From the NCBI RefSeq assembly GCF_000526395.1, contig NZ_JAFZ01000001.1:496001-560000 (forward strand): 64,000 nt of DNA. The letters are read 5' to 3'. The translations under genes were made by a program, and so were the position numbers. How positions within the stretch are numbered: the stretch's first letter is position 1; every line of letters begins with the position of its first letter. The notes under the pieces are model-generated. The model saw nothing but the letters and a program-made list of their open reading frames with translations. It did no database searches and was not told the origin of the DNA. Shown in pieces: positions 54,146 through 63,761 of the stretch. This DNA is from Aminobacterium mobile DSM 12262 (GTDB taxonomy: Bacteria > Synergistota > Synergistia > Synergistales > Aminobacteriaceae).

Positions 54146-55144
54146 ATGATTGATGATAAATCTCTTCCTCTTCTTGATATACGAGACCTTTCCGTGCGTT
54201 TTAATACAGACTCGGGTGTTGTGGAGGCTGTTAACCATTTGAACCTTTTCCTTCATAAGGGGAAGGCTCTGGGGCTTGTAGGCGAGACAGGAGCAGGTAA
54301 AACTACAACGGCTCTTGCGGTGCTTCGGCTTATTCAGACACCTCCCGGGGAAGTTACAAACGGCGAAATTATTTTTGAAGGTCAGGACATTATGAAGATG
54401 ACTGAAGCTGAAATGCGACATGTGCGCGGCGATCGAATTGCCATGATTTTCCAAGACCCCATGTCATCTCTCAATCCTATTATGACAGTGGAAGAGCAGA
54501 TTATGGAAATGATCTCTCTTCACTCGAATTTATCTAAAGAGGATGCGCACAAACGCACTCTTGAAATGCTTCAGCTCGTCGGGATCAGAACAGAGAGGGC
54601 CAAAGATTATCCGCACCAGTTTTCTGGGGGAATGCGACAGCGGGTGGGTATTGCTATTGCTCTCGCCTGTAAGCCGAGCCTTCTCATCGCTGATGAAGCT
54701 ACTACAGCTCTGGATGTCACTATTCAGGCACAGGTTTTAGAGCTCATAAAAGAGCTTCAATCGGTAGTGAAGACGTCGTTAATCCTTATTACTCACGATT
54801 TGGGAATTGTGTCTGAAATTTGTGATGATGTGGCGATTATGTATGCAGGTCGTCTCGTAGAGTATTCTAATATTCGTCAGCTGTACAGCAAACCGATGCA
54901 TCCTTATACACAAGGTCTTTTTAACGCTGTTCCTAAACTTGATAGCGATATTAGTAAAAAGCTTGCAGTCATACCTGGACTTCCACCTGATCCAACGGAT
55001 CTGCCGAAAGGGTGTTGTTTTTCTCCTCGTTGTCCTTATGCTCAGGATATTTGCCACAAAAAAGCTTGTGGTATGAAAGAGTATGAGCCGAATCATTTTG
55101 TTGATTGTTATTTCCCATTGGGTGTTGAAGGGGGTCGGCGATAG
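54146..55144 (+). CDS. Peptide ABC transporter ATP-binding protein (OppD/DppD family)
   Basis: About 332 residues. Walker [12 protein letters not shown], signature [12 protein letters not shown], Walker [13 protein letters not shown] and H-loop ITHDLG. The C-terminal OppD-type cluster-binding region shows cysteines at [19 protein letters not shown] 54146 follows TAGGTGG; the frame is open further upstream in the preceding gene. Its stop codon TAG overlaps the GTG start of the next ATPase (TAGTG). Confidence 0.94.
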   Translation: MIDDKSLPLLDIRDLSVRFNTDSGVVEAVNHLNLFLHKGKALGLVGETGAGKTTTALAVLRLIQTPPGEVTNGEIIFEGQDIMKMTEAEMRHVRGDRIAMIFQDPMSSLNPIMTVEEQIMEMISLHSNLSKEDAHKRTLEMLQLVGIRTERAKDYPHQFSGGMRQRVGIAIALACKPSLLIADEATTALDVTIQAQVLELIKELQSVVKTSLILITHDLGIVSEICDDVAIMYAGRLVEYSNIRQLYSKPMHPYTQGLFNAVPKLDSDISKKLAVIPGLPPDPTDLPKGCCFSPRCPYAQDICHKKACGMKEYEPNHFVDCYFPLGVEGGRR

Positions 55145-56130
55145 TGTGCGGACAGACCGAAACGAATGAAGCTTTTGTTGATATCAAGCATCTTAAGAAA
55201 TACTTCAATGTCCATAAAGGCCTTTTGCATGCTGTGGATGACGTAACACTTACTATCCCTAAAGGGAAGACCCTTGGGCTCGTAGGAGAGTCTGGATGTG
55301 GAAAGTCAACTCTGGGAAGGGTTGTCATAGGCCTTATAGAAGCTACAGGCGGGGAAGTTCTTTTTGACGGGGAGGACGCTCTGAAATTTAATAAAGAACA
55401 AAGAAGCGAGTTCCGTAAAAGAGCCCAGATAGTATTTCAGGACCCCTTTTCATCGTTAAACCCAAGAATGTCAGTGTCGCAACTGATTGCAGAACCCTTG
55501 TTAATCAATAAGGCGTGCTCTGATAAAAAAGAAATGGATGTCAAGATTAAAACATTGATGGATACTGTGGGACTTGCTGAGCGTCTCGCCACATCCTTCC
55601 CTCATGAACTTGACGGAGGGCGACGTCAGCGTATTGGAATAGCCCGAGCTCTTGCTCTTGATCCGGAATTTATTGTTCTTGATGAGCCAGTATCTGCGTT
55701 AGATGTATGTATTCAGGCCCAAATTCTCAACCTTCTTGGTGATTTGCAGAGAGATCGGGATTATACCTATCTTTTTATATCTCATGATCTCAGCGTTGTC
55801 CGTTATGTCTCTGATGAAGTGGCTGTTATGTATCTGGGTCAGGTTGTAGAAAAGGCAGGTAATACAGTGCTTTTTAAAGAGCCTCTTCACCCTTATACAC
55901 AAGCGTTGCTTTCAGCGGTGCCAGTTATAGACTTGGATAACAAGAATAAAAGGATTTTGCTTGAAGGAGATGTTCCTAGCCCGATTAATCCTCCATCAGG
56001 GTGCAGATTCGCAGGTCGTTGTGCCTATCGCCAAGAAATTTGTCAGAAGGAGACTCCAACCCTTACTGAGATTGAGCCAGGGCATTTTGTCTCTTGCCAT
56101 TTTACGCGACATCTGGAACGTCATAAGTAA
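55144..56130 (+). CDS. Peptide ABC transporter ATP-binding protein (OppF/DppF family)
   Basis: About 328 residues, GTG start overlapping the previous stop codon. Walker A GESGCGKSTLG, Walker B FIVLDEPVSALD and H-loop FISHDLS are intact. The signature reads LDGGRRQRIG instead of LSGGQ, so the usual serine is Asp; I recall this variant in other peptide transporters but cannot verify it here. C-terminal cysteines (SGCRFAGRCAYRQEIC) resemble the OppD/F cluster region. Partner of the preceding ATPase. The stop codon overlaps the following start (TAATG). Confidence 0.93.
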   Translation: MCGQTETNEAFVDIKHLKKYFNVHKGLLHAVDDVTLTIPKGKTLGLVGESGCGKSTLGRVVIGLIEATGGEVLFDGEDALKFNKEQRSEFRKRAQIVFQDPFSSLNPRMSVSQLIAEPLLINKACSDKKEMDVKIKTLMDTVGLAERLATSFPHELDGGRRQRIGIARALALDPEFIVLDEPVSALDVCIQAQILNLLGDLQRDRDYTYLFISHDLSVVRYVSDEVAVMYLGQVVEKAGNTVLFKEPLHPYTQALLSAVPVIDLDNKNKRILLEGDVPSPINPPSGCRFAGRCAYRQEICQKETPTLTEIEPGHFVSCHFTRHLERHK

Positions 56131-56732
56131 TGAAAGCTATGGGAAACACGATACGCCAAGAGCCAGAACAATTTTTAGAACACGTACGTTGGTTTGTAGG
56201 TGTGCCTATAGGAACAAATCCTTTAATCCTGTGGGATATAAGTGTTTCCCTGGCTATTTTATGGGGAATCGCGGTCGTTTTCGTTACTTTTGTTCAATCT
56301 TTTTTGGGTGGGGTGACGATTGGAGTCTACGTGAGAACTGCTGTTATTTTTGCCAATTATCTTGTTGCATTTGCAGCAGGAGCCTTTGTGATTGTTGCCT
56401 TTCTACTCTTTCAAAACCATTATATAGTGCTCTATCGTTTTGATGTTGATAGGGTTTACAGTGAAAGTATGAAGGGAAAGTTTTTTTCCCTGAAAGACAG
56501 CGTGCATTGGCGCCCCTTCCCAGCAGATCCCGTTACAGTTACTTCCAAGCGAAATGTAACGAAGGCAGTTTCATGGAACAACGTACGTTGTTATCAGGCA
56601 GTAGATGCTCTTCGAACAATACTTCTTAAGGGGGAACGAGGAACTCTTTTGCGGATTTATTGTCCCAATGAAGGTACATATAGACGGGCTTTAACCTATA
56701 TTCAAAAGCAATTGAAGGACAAAACTGCATAG
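56130..56732 (+). CDS. Unknown two-helix membrane protein in the peptide operon
   Basis: About 200 residues, not recognised. Two strong hydrophobic segments, roughly residues 33-57 and 67-92. A C-terminal cytoplasmic domain of about 105 residues follows (FDVDRVYSESMKGKFFSLKD and onward). The domain is Lys/Arg-rich and could have a small beta-rich fold such as a PH-like domain, but that is only an impression. Its ATG overlaps the oppF-type stop codon, which indicates translational coupling. Its conserved position would show whether it belongs to the transporter. Confidence 0.7.
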   Translation: MKAMGNTIRQEPEQFLEHVRWFVGVPIGTNPLILWDISVSLAILWGIAVVFVTFVQSFLGGVTIGVYVRTAVIFANYLVAFAAGAFVIVAFLLFQNHYIVLYRFDVDRVYSESMKGKFFSLKDSVHWRPFPADPVTVTSKRNVTKAVSWNNVRCYQAVDALRTILLKGERGTLLRIYCPNEGTYRRALTYIQKQLKDKTA

Positions 56733-56764
56733 AGAGGGTCCCTTTGTGGAACGGAGGCCGAGGC

Positions 56765-57961
56765 ATGAAGGAATTTCTTGCACAGAAAGTTCGGGAGATA
56801 TCGGATGATGTTATCCAATGGAGACACAGAATCCATGAAAATCCAGAACTAAGCTTTTGTGAAGTAGAAACGTCTAGGTTGATCGAAGAAAAACTACGTT
56901 CTTTTCATGTGGATGTGGTCCGCAGAATTGGTCGAAGTAAGACAGGTGTTTATGCGGAGCTTTATGGCACAGGAGATGGCCCTAAACGTTGTATAGGCCT
57001 TCGCGCTGATATTGATGCGCTGCCAATCCAAGAACAATCTGGAGTTCCATATGCTTCAAAAAAGGATGGAGTTTTTCATGGTTGTGGGCATGACTCTCAT
57101 GCTGCTATTTTGCTTGGAACAGCTTGGCTTCTTAGCGAGATGAGGGATCAATTTTCTGGGTGCGTAAAGTTCTTTTTCCAACACGCAGAAGAAGTATTAG
57201 GTGGAGGGAAAGAGTTTATAGAGGCAGGCGTAATGGAGAGCCCTCATGTGGATGGGGTTTTGGCCCTTCACGCACTCCCAGATATATATGTGGGAGAAAT
57301 AGGGGTTCGGGATGATTTTATGACTGCTGGTGTAGACGAGTTAAAAATAACAGTAGAAGGGAAACAGGCCCATGGAGGATATCCTCACTATGGAGTGGAT
57401 ACGATTCTTGCAGCCTCTACTATAGTGACCACTCTTCAAAGCTTGGGATCGCGGGAGTTAGCCCCTACTGACTGTGCTTTTGTCACCTTTGGCCGCATTG
57501 AAGGAGGAATATCTAATTCCTATATTGGCGGTCCTGTTGTTCTTGAAGGATCTATTCGTTATCTTCGTAAAACTACGCAAGAGCTATTTCATCGCCGAGT
57601 TTGTGAAATAGCGAAGAGCGTGGGGCAGGGACTTCGTGCAAAAGTCACAGTGGAGATTACGCCTGAAATAATTCCTACATGTGTAGATAAAAAATGGGTC
57701 AATCGTATTCGCCGAGTCTGCCAAAATGTGGAGTCTGTGAACCGCGTGGTGGATTTACCTTCGCCGGCTATGGGGGGCGAAGACTATGCATACTTTTTGG
57801 AAAAAGCACCTGGCGCGCTTTTCCGCTTAGGTGTCAGAACTCCCGAGGGACCGCACTGTCCAACTCACTCAGTTGATTTCTATGTTGATGACAAGGCAAT
57901 TCCTATCGGTATGGAGGTGATGACAGGCGCAGTCCTTGACGCTCTTCAAGAAGATGAATGA
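56765..57961 (+). CDS. M20D-family amidohydrolase in the peptide operon
   Basis: About 398 residues. Marks: HENPELSFCEVETSRLIEEK, RADIDALPIQEQSG, HGCGHDSHAAILLGTA with metal ligands, and FQHAEEVLGGGKEFI with the catalytic Glu. The dimerisation-domain GKQAHGGYPHYGVDTI and C-terminal GGEDYAYFLEKAPG follow. Start at ATG 56765, 8 nt after GGAGG. It lies between the transporter and its binding proteins, so it probably hydrolyses the imported peptide or N-acyl amino acid in the cytoplasm. Confidence 0.92.
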   Translation: MKEFLAQKVREISDDVIQWRHRIHENPELSFCEVETSRLIEEKLRSFHVDVVRRIGRSKTGVYAELYGTGDGPKRCIGLRADIDALPIQEQSGVPYASKKDGVFHGCGHDSHAAILLGTAWLLSEMRDQFSGCVKFFFQHAEEVLGGGKEFIEAGVMESPHVDGVLALHALPDIYVGEIGVRDDFMTAGVDELKITVEGKQAHGGYPHYGVDTILAASTIVTTLQSLGSRELAPTDCAFVTFGRIEGGISNSYIGGPVVLEGSIRYLRKTTQELFHRRVCEIAKSVGQGLRAKVTVEITPEIIPTCVDKKWVNRIRRVCQNVESVNRVVDLPSPAMGGEDYAYFLEKAPGALFRLGVRTPEGPHCPTHSVDFYVDDKAIPIGMEVMTGAVLDALQEDE

Positions 57962-58013
57962 TCTTTCTATTCTACGTGGTAGCACCTATCATATTTTCAA
58001 GGAGTGACGGTAT

Positions 58014-59543
58014 ATGAAGGGAAAGAGCTTTTTAGGTTTATTGTTTGCAGTGGCAATGTTGACAATAGTGGCTACAACTGGCTTTGCAGCAGGGATGGAC
58101 ACGCTTACAGTAGGTTTCCCTGGAGATGCTAAAAGCCTTGATCCTCACAAAGCCACAGATACAATGTCTTTTGCCGTTATTAGACATATTAACGAGCCTC
58201 TTGTTACAGTAGATGGCAAGACAAAAGAACTTGTTCCCGTATTGGCTGAGCGCTGGGAGATATTGGACGACCAGACGTACAAGTTCTATCTCAAAAAAGG
58301 CGTAAAGTTTCACAACGGCGAAGAACTTACTGCCGAGGATGTAGTTTTTTCCCTGAAAAGAGCAGCTTCACCTGAGTCTCTCTTCGCAAAGTCAAGAGGA
58401 GCCTACATTGATCCAGAAGGCTTTGAAATTATTGATAAATATACCTTGATTGTAAAAACTCGTGGCCCTATAGGTGGTTGGCTAGAGTCTATGAAACACC
58501 CCTATGCAAATATTTTTAATAAGAAAGCTGTAGAAGAAGCAGGTGACGAATATTTCAGAAACCCTGTAGGAACAGGTCCCTTTGAATTTAAGAGCTGGGT
58601 AAAAGGCGAACGTATAGAGCTGACAGCCTTTGAAGATTACCATGGTAAGAAACCTAACTTTAAGAACCTGAATATCCTTATCCTTCCTGATGATAGCAGC
58701 CGTGTTATTGCTCTGGAAACAGGGTCTGTTGACATGATCTATGCTGTTCCACCAAGTGATTACGATCGGCTTAAAGATTCTTCCAAGGTAAAGGTTGTCA
58801 ATGCGCCGGGACTTCGTATTCTGTACTTAGGGATGAACAACGATAAGAAGCCTCTGAATGATCCTCGCGTTCGTCTCGCTATTGATTATGCTCTTAACAA
58901 AGATGCTTTCAACGAGATCGTGTATCAGGGTAACTCTGTAAAACCTTATGGACCTCTGCCCACAGCAAGTACCTTTACTCCTGCAAATGCAGAACCCTGT
59001 CCCTATGATCCTGAAAAGGCAAAGGCTCTTTTGGCAGAGGCTGGGTATCCTGATGGAATCACGCTGGAACTTTGGACAGGTAACTTCCGGGATCGTGTTA
59101 GCGGAGCTACAGTCATTCAGTCCATGCTTGCCCAGGTGGGAATTAAAGTTAACATTCAGGTTTTTGAATCTGGAGTGTTGGACGGAAAAGCCAAGGGTAA
59201 GGATCACGACATGGTTATTGCCACATGGGGAATGCAGACAAACCGTGATGCTGGCATGTACTGGGTAGGACTTTTCCACTCTGGAGCTATTGGTTCATCA
59301 AACTGGGCTCGAATGAACGACTCTGTTTTTGAGCCTATTCTTAATAAAGCACAGATTACAGTAAACGCAAAGGAACGTGCCGCTCTTCTGCAGCAGGCTT
59401 GGGACAGGCTCTATGAAGTCCATCCCATCGTCCCTCTCGCAATTGCCGACGAGATATATGGCGGCCGAAAAGATCTTGTAGGCATGGAAGATTTTGCAGA
59501 TGGGCAGCTTAACTATCTTGGAGATCTTTCCATACAAGAATAG
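58014..59543 (+). CDS. Peptide ABC transporter solute-binding protein, copy 1 (SBP_bac_5)
   Basis: About 509 residues with a signal peptide (residues 1-25, ending TTGFAA). Marks: GFPGDAKSLDPHKATD, VPVLAERWEILDDQTYKFYL, KKGVKFHNGEELTAEDVVFS (SBP_bac_5 motif), FRNPVGTGPFEFKSW and PDDSSRVIALETGSVDMIY. No lipobox cysteine, so it is probably a free or otherwise anchored periplasmic protein. AAGGAGTG precedes the ATG. Followed 87 nt later by a close paralogue. Confidence 0.94.
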   Translation: MKGKSFLGLLFAVAMLTIVATTGFAAGMDTLTVGFPGDAKSLDPHKATDTMSFAVIRHINEPLVTVDGKTKELVPVLAERWEILDDQTYKFYLKKGVKFHNGEELTAEDVVFSLKRAASPESLFAKSRGAYIDPEGFEIIDKYTLIVKTRGPIGGWLESMKHPYANIFNKKAVEEAGDEYFRNPVGTGPFEFKSWVKGERIELTAFEDYHGKKPNFKNLNILILPDDSSRVIALETGSVDMIYAVPPSDYDRLKDSSKVKVVNAPGLRILYLGMNNDKKPLNDPRVRLAIDYALNKDAFNEIVYQGNSVKPYGPLPTASTFTPANAEPCPYDPEKAKALLAEAGYPDGITLELWTGNFRDRVSGATVIQSMLAQVGIKVNIQVFESGVLDGKAKGKDHDMVIATWGMQTNRDAGMYWVGLFHSGAIGSSNWARMNDSVFEPILNKAQITVNAKERAALLQQAWDRLYEVHPIVPLAIADEIYGGRKDLVGMEDFADGQLNYLGDLSIQE

Positions 59544-59630
59544 CTTTTAAAGAGTTGACAGCGTTTATTTTGGGTGATTTGTAAAAACTCGGTCGCAACT
59601 CTAACTTCTTCCATAAAGGATGGATATATT

Positions 59631-61160
59631 ATGGGTAAGAAAATCATTTTGCGTGCTTTGTGTGTCGCCTTGTTGCTTATGGTTTTAACGACAATGGGTT
59701 TCGCAGCTTCCATGGATGCATTTACTCTTGGTATTCCAGGAGACGCGAAAAGCCTTGATCCTCAAAAAGCTGTGGATAGTATGTCTTTTGCCGTTATTAA
59801 ACATATTAATGAGCCTCTTGTTACGGTAGATGGCAAGACAAAAGAGCTTGTGCCTGTTTTAGCTGAGCGCTGGGAGATACTAGATGACCAGACTTATAAG
59901 TTTTATCTCAAAAAAGGCGTAAAGTTTCATAATGGTGATGAGCTGACAGCTGAAGATGTGGTTTACTCTTTAAAACGAGCCACATCCCCTGAATCTGTGT
60001 TTGCTGGCTCTAAGGGGAAATTTATCGATCCTGATGGTTTCCAGATTATCGATAAGTATACGGTAATTGTAAAAACTCGCGGACCTGTAGGCGGCTGGCT
60101 TGAGTCTATGAAACATCCTTATGCAAGTATATATAGCAAAAGAGCAGTGGAAGAAGCTGGTTCGGAATATTTCCGGAATCCTATAGGGACAGGCCCCTTT
60201 AAGTTCAAGAGTTGGGTAAAAGGCGAGCGTGTAGAGTTAACAGCATTTGAAGATTATCACGGTAAGAAACCTAACTTCAAGAATTTAACTTTCTTAGTCC
60301 TTCCTGATGATAGCAGCCGAGTGATCGCTCTTGAAACAGGTACAGTTGACATGATCTATGCGTTGCCTCCTTCTGATTGTGCCAGGTTGGAAGGGTCTTC
60401 TAAAGTGAAGGTTGTGGAAGCACCTGGACTTGTGCTTACGTATCTCGGAATGAATACTCAAAAGAAGCCCCTTAACGATCCTCGCATACGCCTCGCTATT
60501 GAGTACGCCTTAAACAAGGAAGCTTATAACGCAGTAGTGTACCAGGATAAATCTGTTGTTCCTGCCGGTCCTCTTCTTGCAGCGAGCACTTTTACTCCAC
60601 AGGGAGTAAAATCTTATTCCTGCGATGTTCAGAAAGCGAAGGAACTTCTGAAAGAGGCTGGTTATGCTGATGGGATGACACTGGATTTGTGGATGAGCAA
60701 CTTCCAGGAACAGGTTAATGGAGCTACTGTCATTCAGTCCATGCTTGCCCAGGTGGGAATCAAAGTTAACATTCAGGTTTTTGAATCTGGAGTGTTTGAT
60801 GAGCAAGTAAAGAAAAATACCCATGATCTTATTATAAGCAGATGGGGCATGCAGACCAACCGAGATGCTGGCCAGTACTGGCTTCCTCTTTTCCATTCAT
60901 CGAGCATTGGGGCTACAAACTGGACAGCGTTGAAAGACGAAACTCTTGATAGCTATATAGATACAGTGAATACCACTGTTGATGAAGGGAAACGAAAGGA
61001 ACTCTTCCAGAAAATATGGGATCGGCTGGATGAACTCCATCCTGTGGTCGTCCTTACAGTGCCCAACGAGCTCTATGGCGCGCGAAAAGACTTGGTGGGG
61101 CTTGAGAACTTTTATGATGGCCGTTTGAATTATTTGGGAGACTTAGCCTTAGAAGACTAG
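59631..61160 (+). CDS. Peptide ABC transporter solute-binding protein, copy 2 (SBP_bac_5)
   Basis: About 509 residues, same length as copy 1, and most residues are identical by eye along the whole protein. Signal peptide ends MGFAAS. Shared marks: GDAKSLDPQKAVDSM, KKGVKFHNGDELTAEDVVYS, FRNPIGTGPFKFKSW. The identical QSMLAQVGIKVNIQVFESGV stretch is also conserved at DNA level. The two differ in the ligand-pocket regions (for example around TASTFTPANA versus AASTFTPQGV), so ligand preference may have diverged. AAAGGA precedes ATG 59631. A terminator follows. Confidence 0.94.
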   Translation: MGKKIILRALCVALLLMVLTTMGFAASMDAFTLGIPGDAKSLDPQKAVDSMSFAVIKHINEPLVTVDGKTKELVPVLAERWEILDDQTYKFYLKKGVKFHNGDELTAEDVVYSLKRATSPESVFAGSKGKFIDPDGFQIIDKYTVIVKTRGPVGGWLESMKHPYASIYSKRAVEEAGSEYFRNPIGTGPFKFKSWVKGERVELTAFEDYHGKKPNFKNLTFLVLPDDSSRVIALETGTVDMIYALPPSDCARLEGSSKVKVVEAPGLVLTYLGMNTQKKPLNDPRIRLAIEYALNKEAYNAVVYQDKSVVPAGPLLAASTFTPQGVKSYSCDVQKAKELLKEAGYADGMTLDLWMSNFQEQVNGATVIQSMLAQVGIKVNIQVFESGVFDEQVKKNTHDLIISRWGMQTNRDAGQYWLPLFHSSSIGATNWTALKDETLDSYIDTVNTTVDEGKRKELFQKIWDRLDELHPVVVLTVPNELYGARKDLVGLENFYDGRLNYLGDLALED

Positions 61161-61183
61161 TTTTCAAATCTATCGACCCTGTA

Positions 61184-61240
61184 GCCCTGCTTCGCCTTTG
61201 GGCCTTTTCTTATACGAGGGTGGAGCAGGGCCTTTTTAAA
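61184..61240 (+). terminator. Terminator after the solute-binding proteins
   Basis: GCCCTGCTTCGCC paired with GGTGGAGCAGGGC (two G-T pairs) around a 22-base loop, then CTTTTT. Confidence 0.85.
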
Positions 61241-61333
61241 ATATATTCCAAACGACGTTGTTGTTTTTATATAGCCTGCATCCTTTCTATAGACACAATC
61301 TCAATATTTAAATGTGAATAACAGGAGGAAAAC

Positions 61334-62428
61334 ATGGTGGATCACGACCGTTTCCAAAAACTGGTAGAGCTGTTAAACCAGAAAGAGCTGGATGCTGTTT
61401 TTCTTGCCCCCTCCTCTGATTTAAAGTATGTAACTGGACTAGATTTCCGACCAGACTCCCGCCTTAAAGGTGCTCTTGTTACAAAGGAAGGAAAAAGTTT
61501 CTTTTTATGCCCCTCTCTTCATAGAGGAGACGTGAAAAGCATTGAGAGAGATATTCCGATCCTAGAATGGAATGATAATGACTGGTTCCAAAATACTTTC
61601 AAAGAGGGGCTCTCTCGCGTAGGGTTGCCCCATTCTCCGCGAATTGCTTTCACGAGAGGTATTGAAGCCGGTGACATGATCGACGCTGTTCAAGGGACGA
61701 ATGTGGAGTGTGTCAATGGCTTTTCACTCCTTGCTCCTATGCGATCTATAAAAAACAAAAAAGAACTCGAGCTTATGAGAAAAGCATCTTCTATGAATGA
61801 CAAAATGATGGAAGCTGTCAAGGCTTATATTCGGCCGGGTATATATGAGAGCGATATTGTTAGATTCGTTATGAATTTCCACGAATCCCATGGGGGGGCT
61901 CCTCGTATTCCTGGCGTTAGTACGGGCCCCAATAGTGGGAAAGCTCACTATGCAAGAGACAATAACCGTGTAGTGCAAGAGAGAGATGTTGTCATGATTG
62001 ATTCAGGGGGATGGTACGATGGATACAGTCATGACATGACGAGAACTTTTTTTGTTGGGACTCCAACAGATGAGCAGAGAAAAGTATATGAAATTGTTTT
62101 AGAAGCGCAGCTTGCGGCAGAGGAGAAAGTTCAAATTGGCGCTATTCCGAGAGATATTGATAGCGTAGCTCGAGATATTATCACAAAACATGGGTATGGT
62201 GAAGCTTTTAACCATCGTCTGGGGCATGGAATAGGCATGGATGGCCATGAGGCTCCTTATATATCCCAAGGAAATGATATTCCCCTTGTTGAGGGGAACT
62301 GTTTCAGCATAGAGCCGGGAATTTATCTTGAAGGTACGTTTGGAGTTCGTATTGAAGATCTTATGATGCTGACAGAGTCAGGTAAAGAAATCATCACATT
62401 ATTCTCTAAAGAACTTACTATCCTATAA
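61334..62428 (+). CDS. M24-family aminopeptidase P (Xaa-Pro type)
   Basis: About 364 residues. N-terminal creatinase-like domain (LAPSSDLKYVTGLDFRPDSR), then the pita-bread catalytic domain. The five metal ligands are visible: Asp in MIDSGGWYDG and SHDMTRTFFVG, His in GHGIGMDGHEAPY, Glu in FSIEPGIYL and VRIEDLM. Releases N-terminal residues from peptides with proline at position 2, or cleaves dipeptides. AGGAGG precedes the ATG. It sits between the peptide-binding proteins and another hydrolase, in keeping with cytoplasmic peptide breakdown. Confidence 0.94.
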   Translation: MVDHDRFQKLVELLNQKELDAVFLAPSSDLKYVTGLDFRPDSRLKGALVTKEGKSFFLCPSLHRGDVKSIERDIPILEWNDNDWFQNTFKEGLSRVGLPHSPRIAFTRGIEAGDMIDAVQGTNVECVNGFSLLAPMRSIKNKKELELMRKASSMNDKMMEAVKAYIRPGIYESDIVRFVMNFHESHGGAPRIPGVSTGPNSGKAHYARDNNRVVQERDVVMIDSGGWYDGYSHDMTRTFFVGTPTDEQRKVYEIVLEAQLAAEEKVQIGAIPRDIDSVARDIITKHGYGEAFNHRLGHGIGMDGHEAPYISQGNDIPLVEGNCFSIEPGIYLEGTFGVRIEDLMMLTESGKEIITLFSKELTIL

Positions 62429-62440
62429 ATCAAATATGAT

Positions 62441-63649
62441 ATGAAGGGACGGCGATCTTTCTTGGCTTCTGAAATTCTTCAGAAATCCTTTGATTTAAAA
62501 GAATATATTGTTCAAGTAAAACGTAAAATTCACCGAGAGCCAGAGCTCAGTATGCAAGAGGTTGCAACTACAGCTTTTGTTCAATCTGAGCTAAAAAAAA
62601 TGGGAATAGAGATGGTTCCTCTTGGTTTAAACGTGGGAGTTTTAGGCATCATTGAGGGGAAGAAAAAAGGGAAAGGAAAGGTTACGGCTCTCCGCGCAGA
62701 TATGGACGCTCTTCCTATCCAGGAGACGGCAGATGTGCCAGATAAGTCTATCGTTCCGGGTGTAATGCATGCTTGTGGCCACGATTGCCATACAGCCATG
62801 CTGTTAGGCGCAGCTAAAATACTTCTAGGTATGAAAGATCACTTTTCCGGAACAGTGAAGCTCCTCTTTCAGCCGGCGGAAGAAAATCTGGACGGCTCAA
62901 AATATATGATAGAGCAAGGTGTTCTTGATAACCCGAAGGTTGATTATATTTTGGGCCTTCACGGGCATTCCTTTTATAACATTGGTGAGATAGCTTTGCG
63001 AGAGGGGGCATATATGGCCTCTTCTGACTTCTTTACCGTTAAAATTACTGGAGCGAGTGGTCATGGAGCGTATCCTCACCGTACAGGTTGTGATCCTATA
63101 TTAGCTGCCTCGAATTCTGTAATGGCCATTCAAAGTATCATCACTCGGCAAATTGATGCCCTCGATAATGTTGTGATCTCTGTTTGTGAAATTCACGGCG
63201 GTACAGCAAAGAATATTATTCCTGAAACAGTAGAATTTTCGGGATCCGTCAGATGCCAGAATATGGAGACGAGAAATACGATAGAAGAACGTATTCGTGA
63301 TGTTGTTCAGGGAGTGGCTTCTAGCTACAAATGTGAAGCGAAACTAGATTATCATTATGGAGTTCCACCTCTGACGAACTCTCCAGAAGTAGCAAAAATT
63401 GTTCGAGAGAGTGCACAGAAACTAATTGGAGAACAGAGCGTAAAGTATATTGATATTCCAGCAATGGGCTCTGAAGATTTTTCTAGATACTTAGAAGTTG
63501 TCCCAGAGGGTGTTTTTGCACGTTTAGGCCTATGTGATCCTCAAAAGGGTGCGCCTGTTTTTCATAATGGCAGCTTTGTTTTCCCAGAAGAGGCCCTTCC
63601 ATATGGCACAGCTTTGTTTGTTCAGTTTGTTCTTGAGGCAAATCAGTAG
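62441..63649 (+). CDS. M20D-family amidohydrolase, second in the peptide locus
   Basis: About 402 residues. Marks: HREPELSMQEVAT, RADMDALPIQETADV, HACGHDCHTAMLLGAAK, QPAEENLDGSKYMI with the catalytic Glu, and GASGHGAYPHRTGCDPI. The C-terminal MGSEDFSRYLEVVPEG completes the set. The start is unclear: ATG 62441 has no obvious ribosome binding site and lies 12 nt after the M24 stop codon, so translation may be coupled; TTG 62462 is a weaker alternative. Likely substrates are N-acyl amino acids or dipeptides brought in by the transporter. Confidence 0.9.
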   Translation: MKGRRSFLASEILQKSFDLKEYIVQVKRKIHREPELSMQEVATTAFVQSELKKMGIEMVPLGLNVGVLGIIEGKKKGKGKVTALRADMDALPIQETADVPDKSIVPGVMHACGHDCHTAMLLGAAKILLGMKDHFSGTVKLLFQPAEENLDGSKYMIEQGVLDNPKVDYILGLHGHSFYNIGEIALREGAYMASSDFFTVKITGASGHGAYPHRTGCDPILAASNSVMAIQSIITRQIDALDNVVISVCEIHGGTAKNIIPETVEFSGSVRCQNMETRNTIEERIRDVVQGVASSYKCEAKLDYHYGVPPLTNSPEVAKIVRESAQKLIGEQSVKYIDIPAMGSEDFSRYLEVVPEGVFARLGLCDPQKGAPVFHNGSFVFPEEALPYGTALFVQFVLEANQ

Positions 63650-63761
63650 AATAAATACGTTACGGAGAAAAATTCTTTTATTGAAATATTCTTATAACCT
63701 ATAATTATATCATGAAAACTGTTATTTATTCGTAATAAAGGTATCAATATGACTTTTTAGG

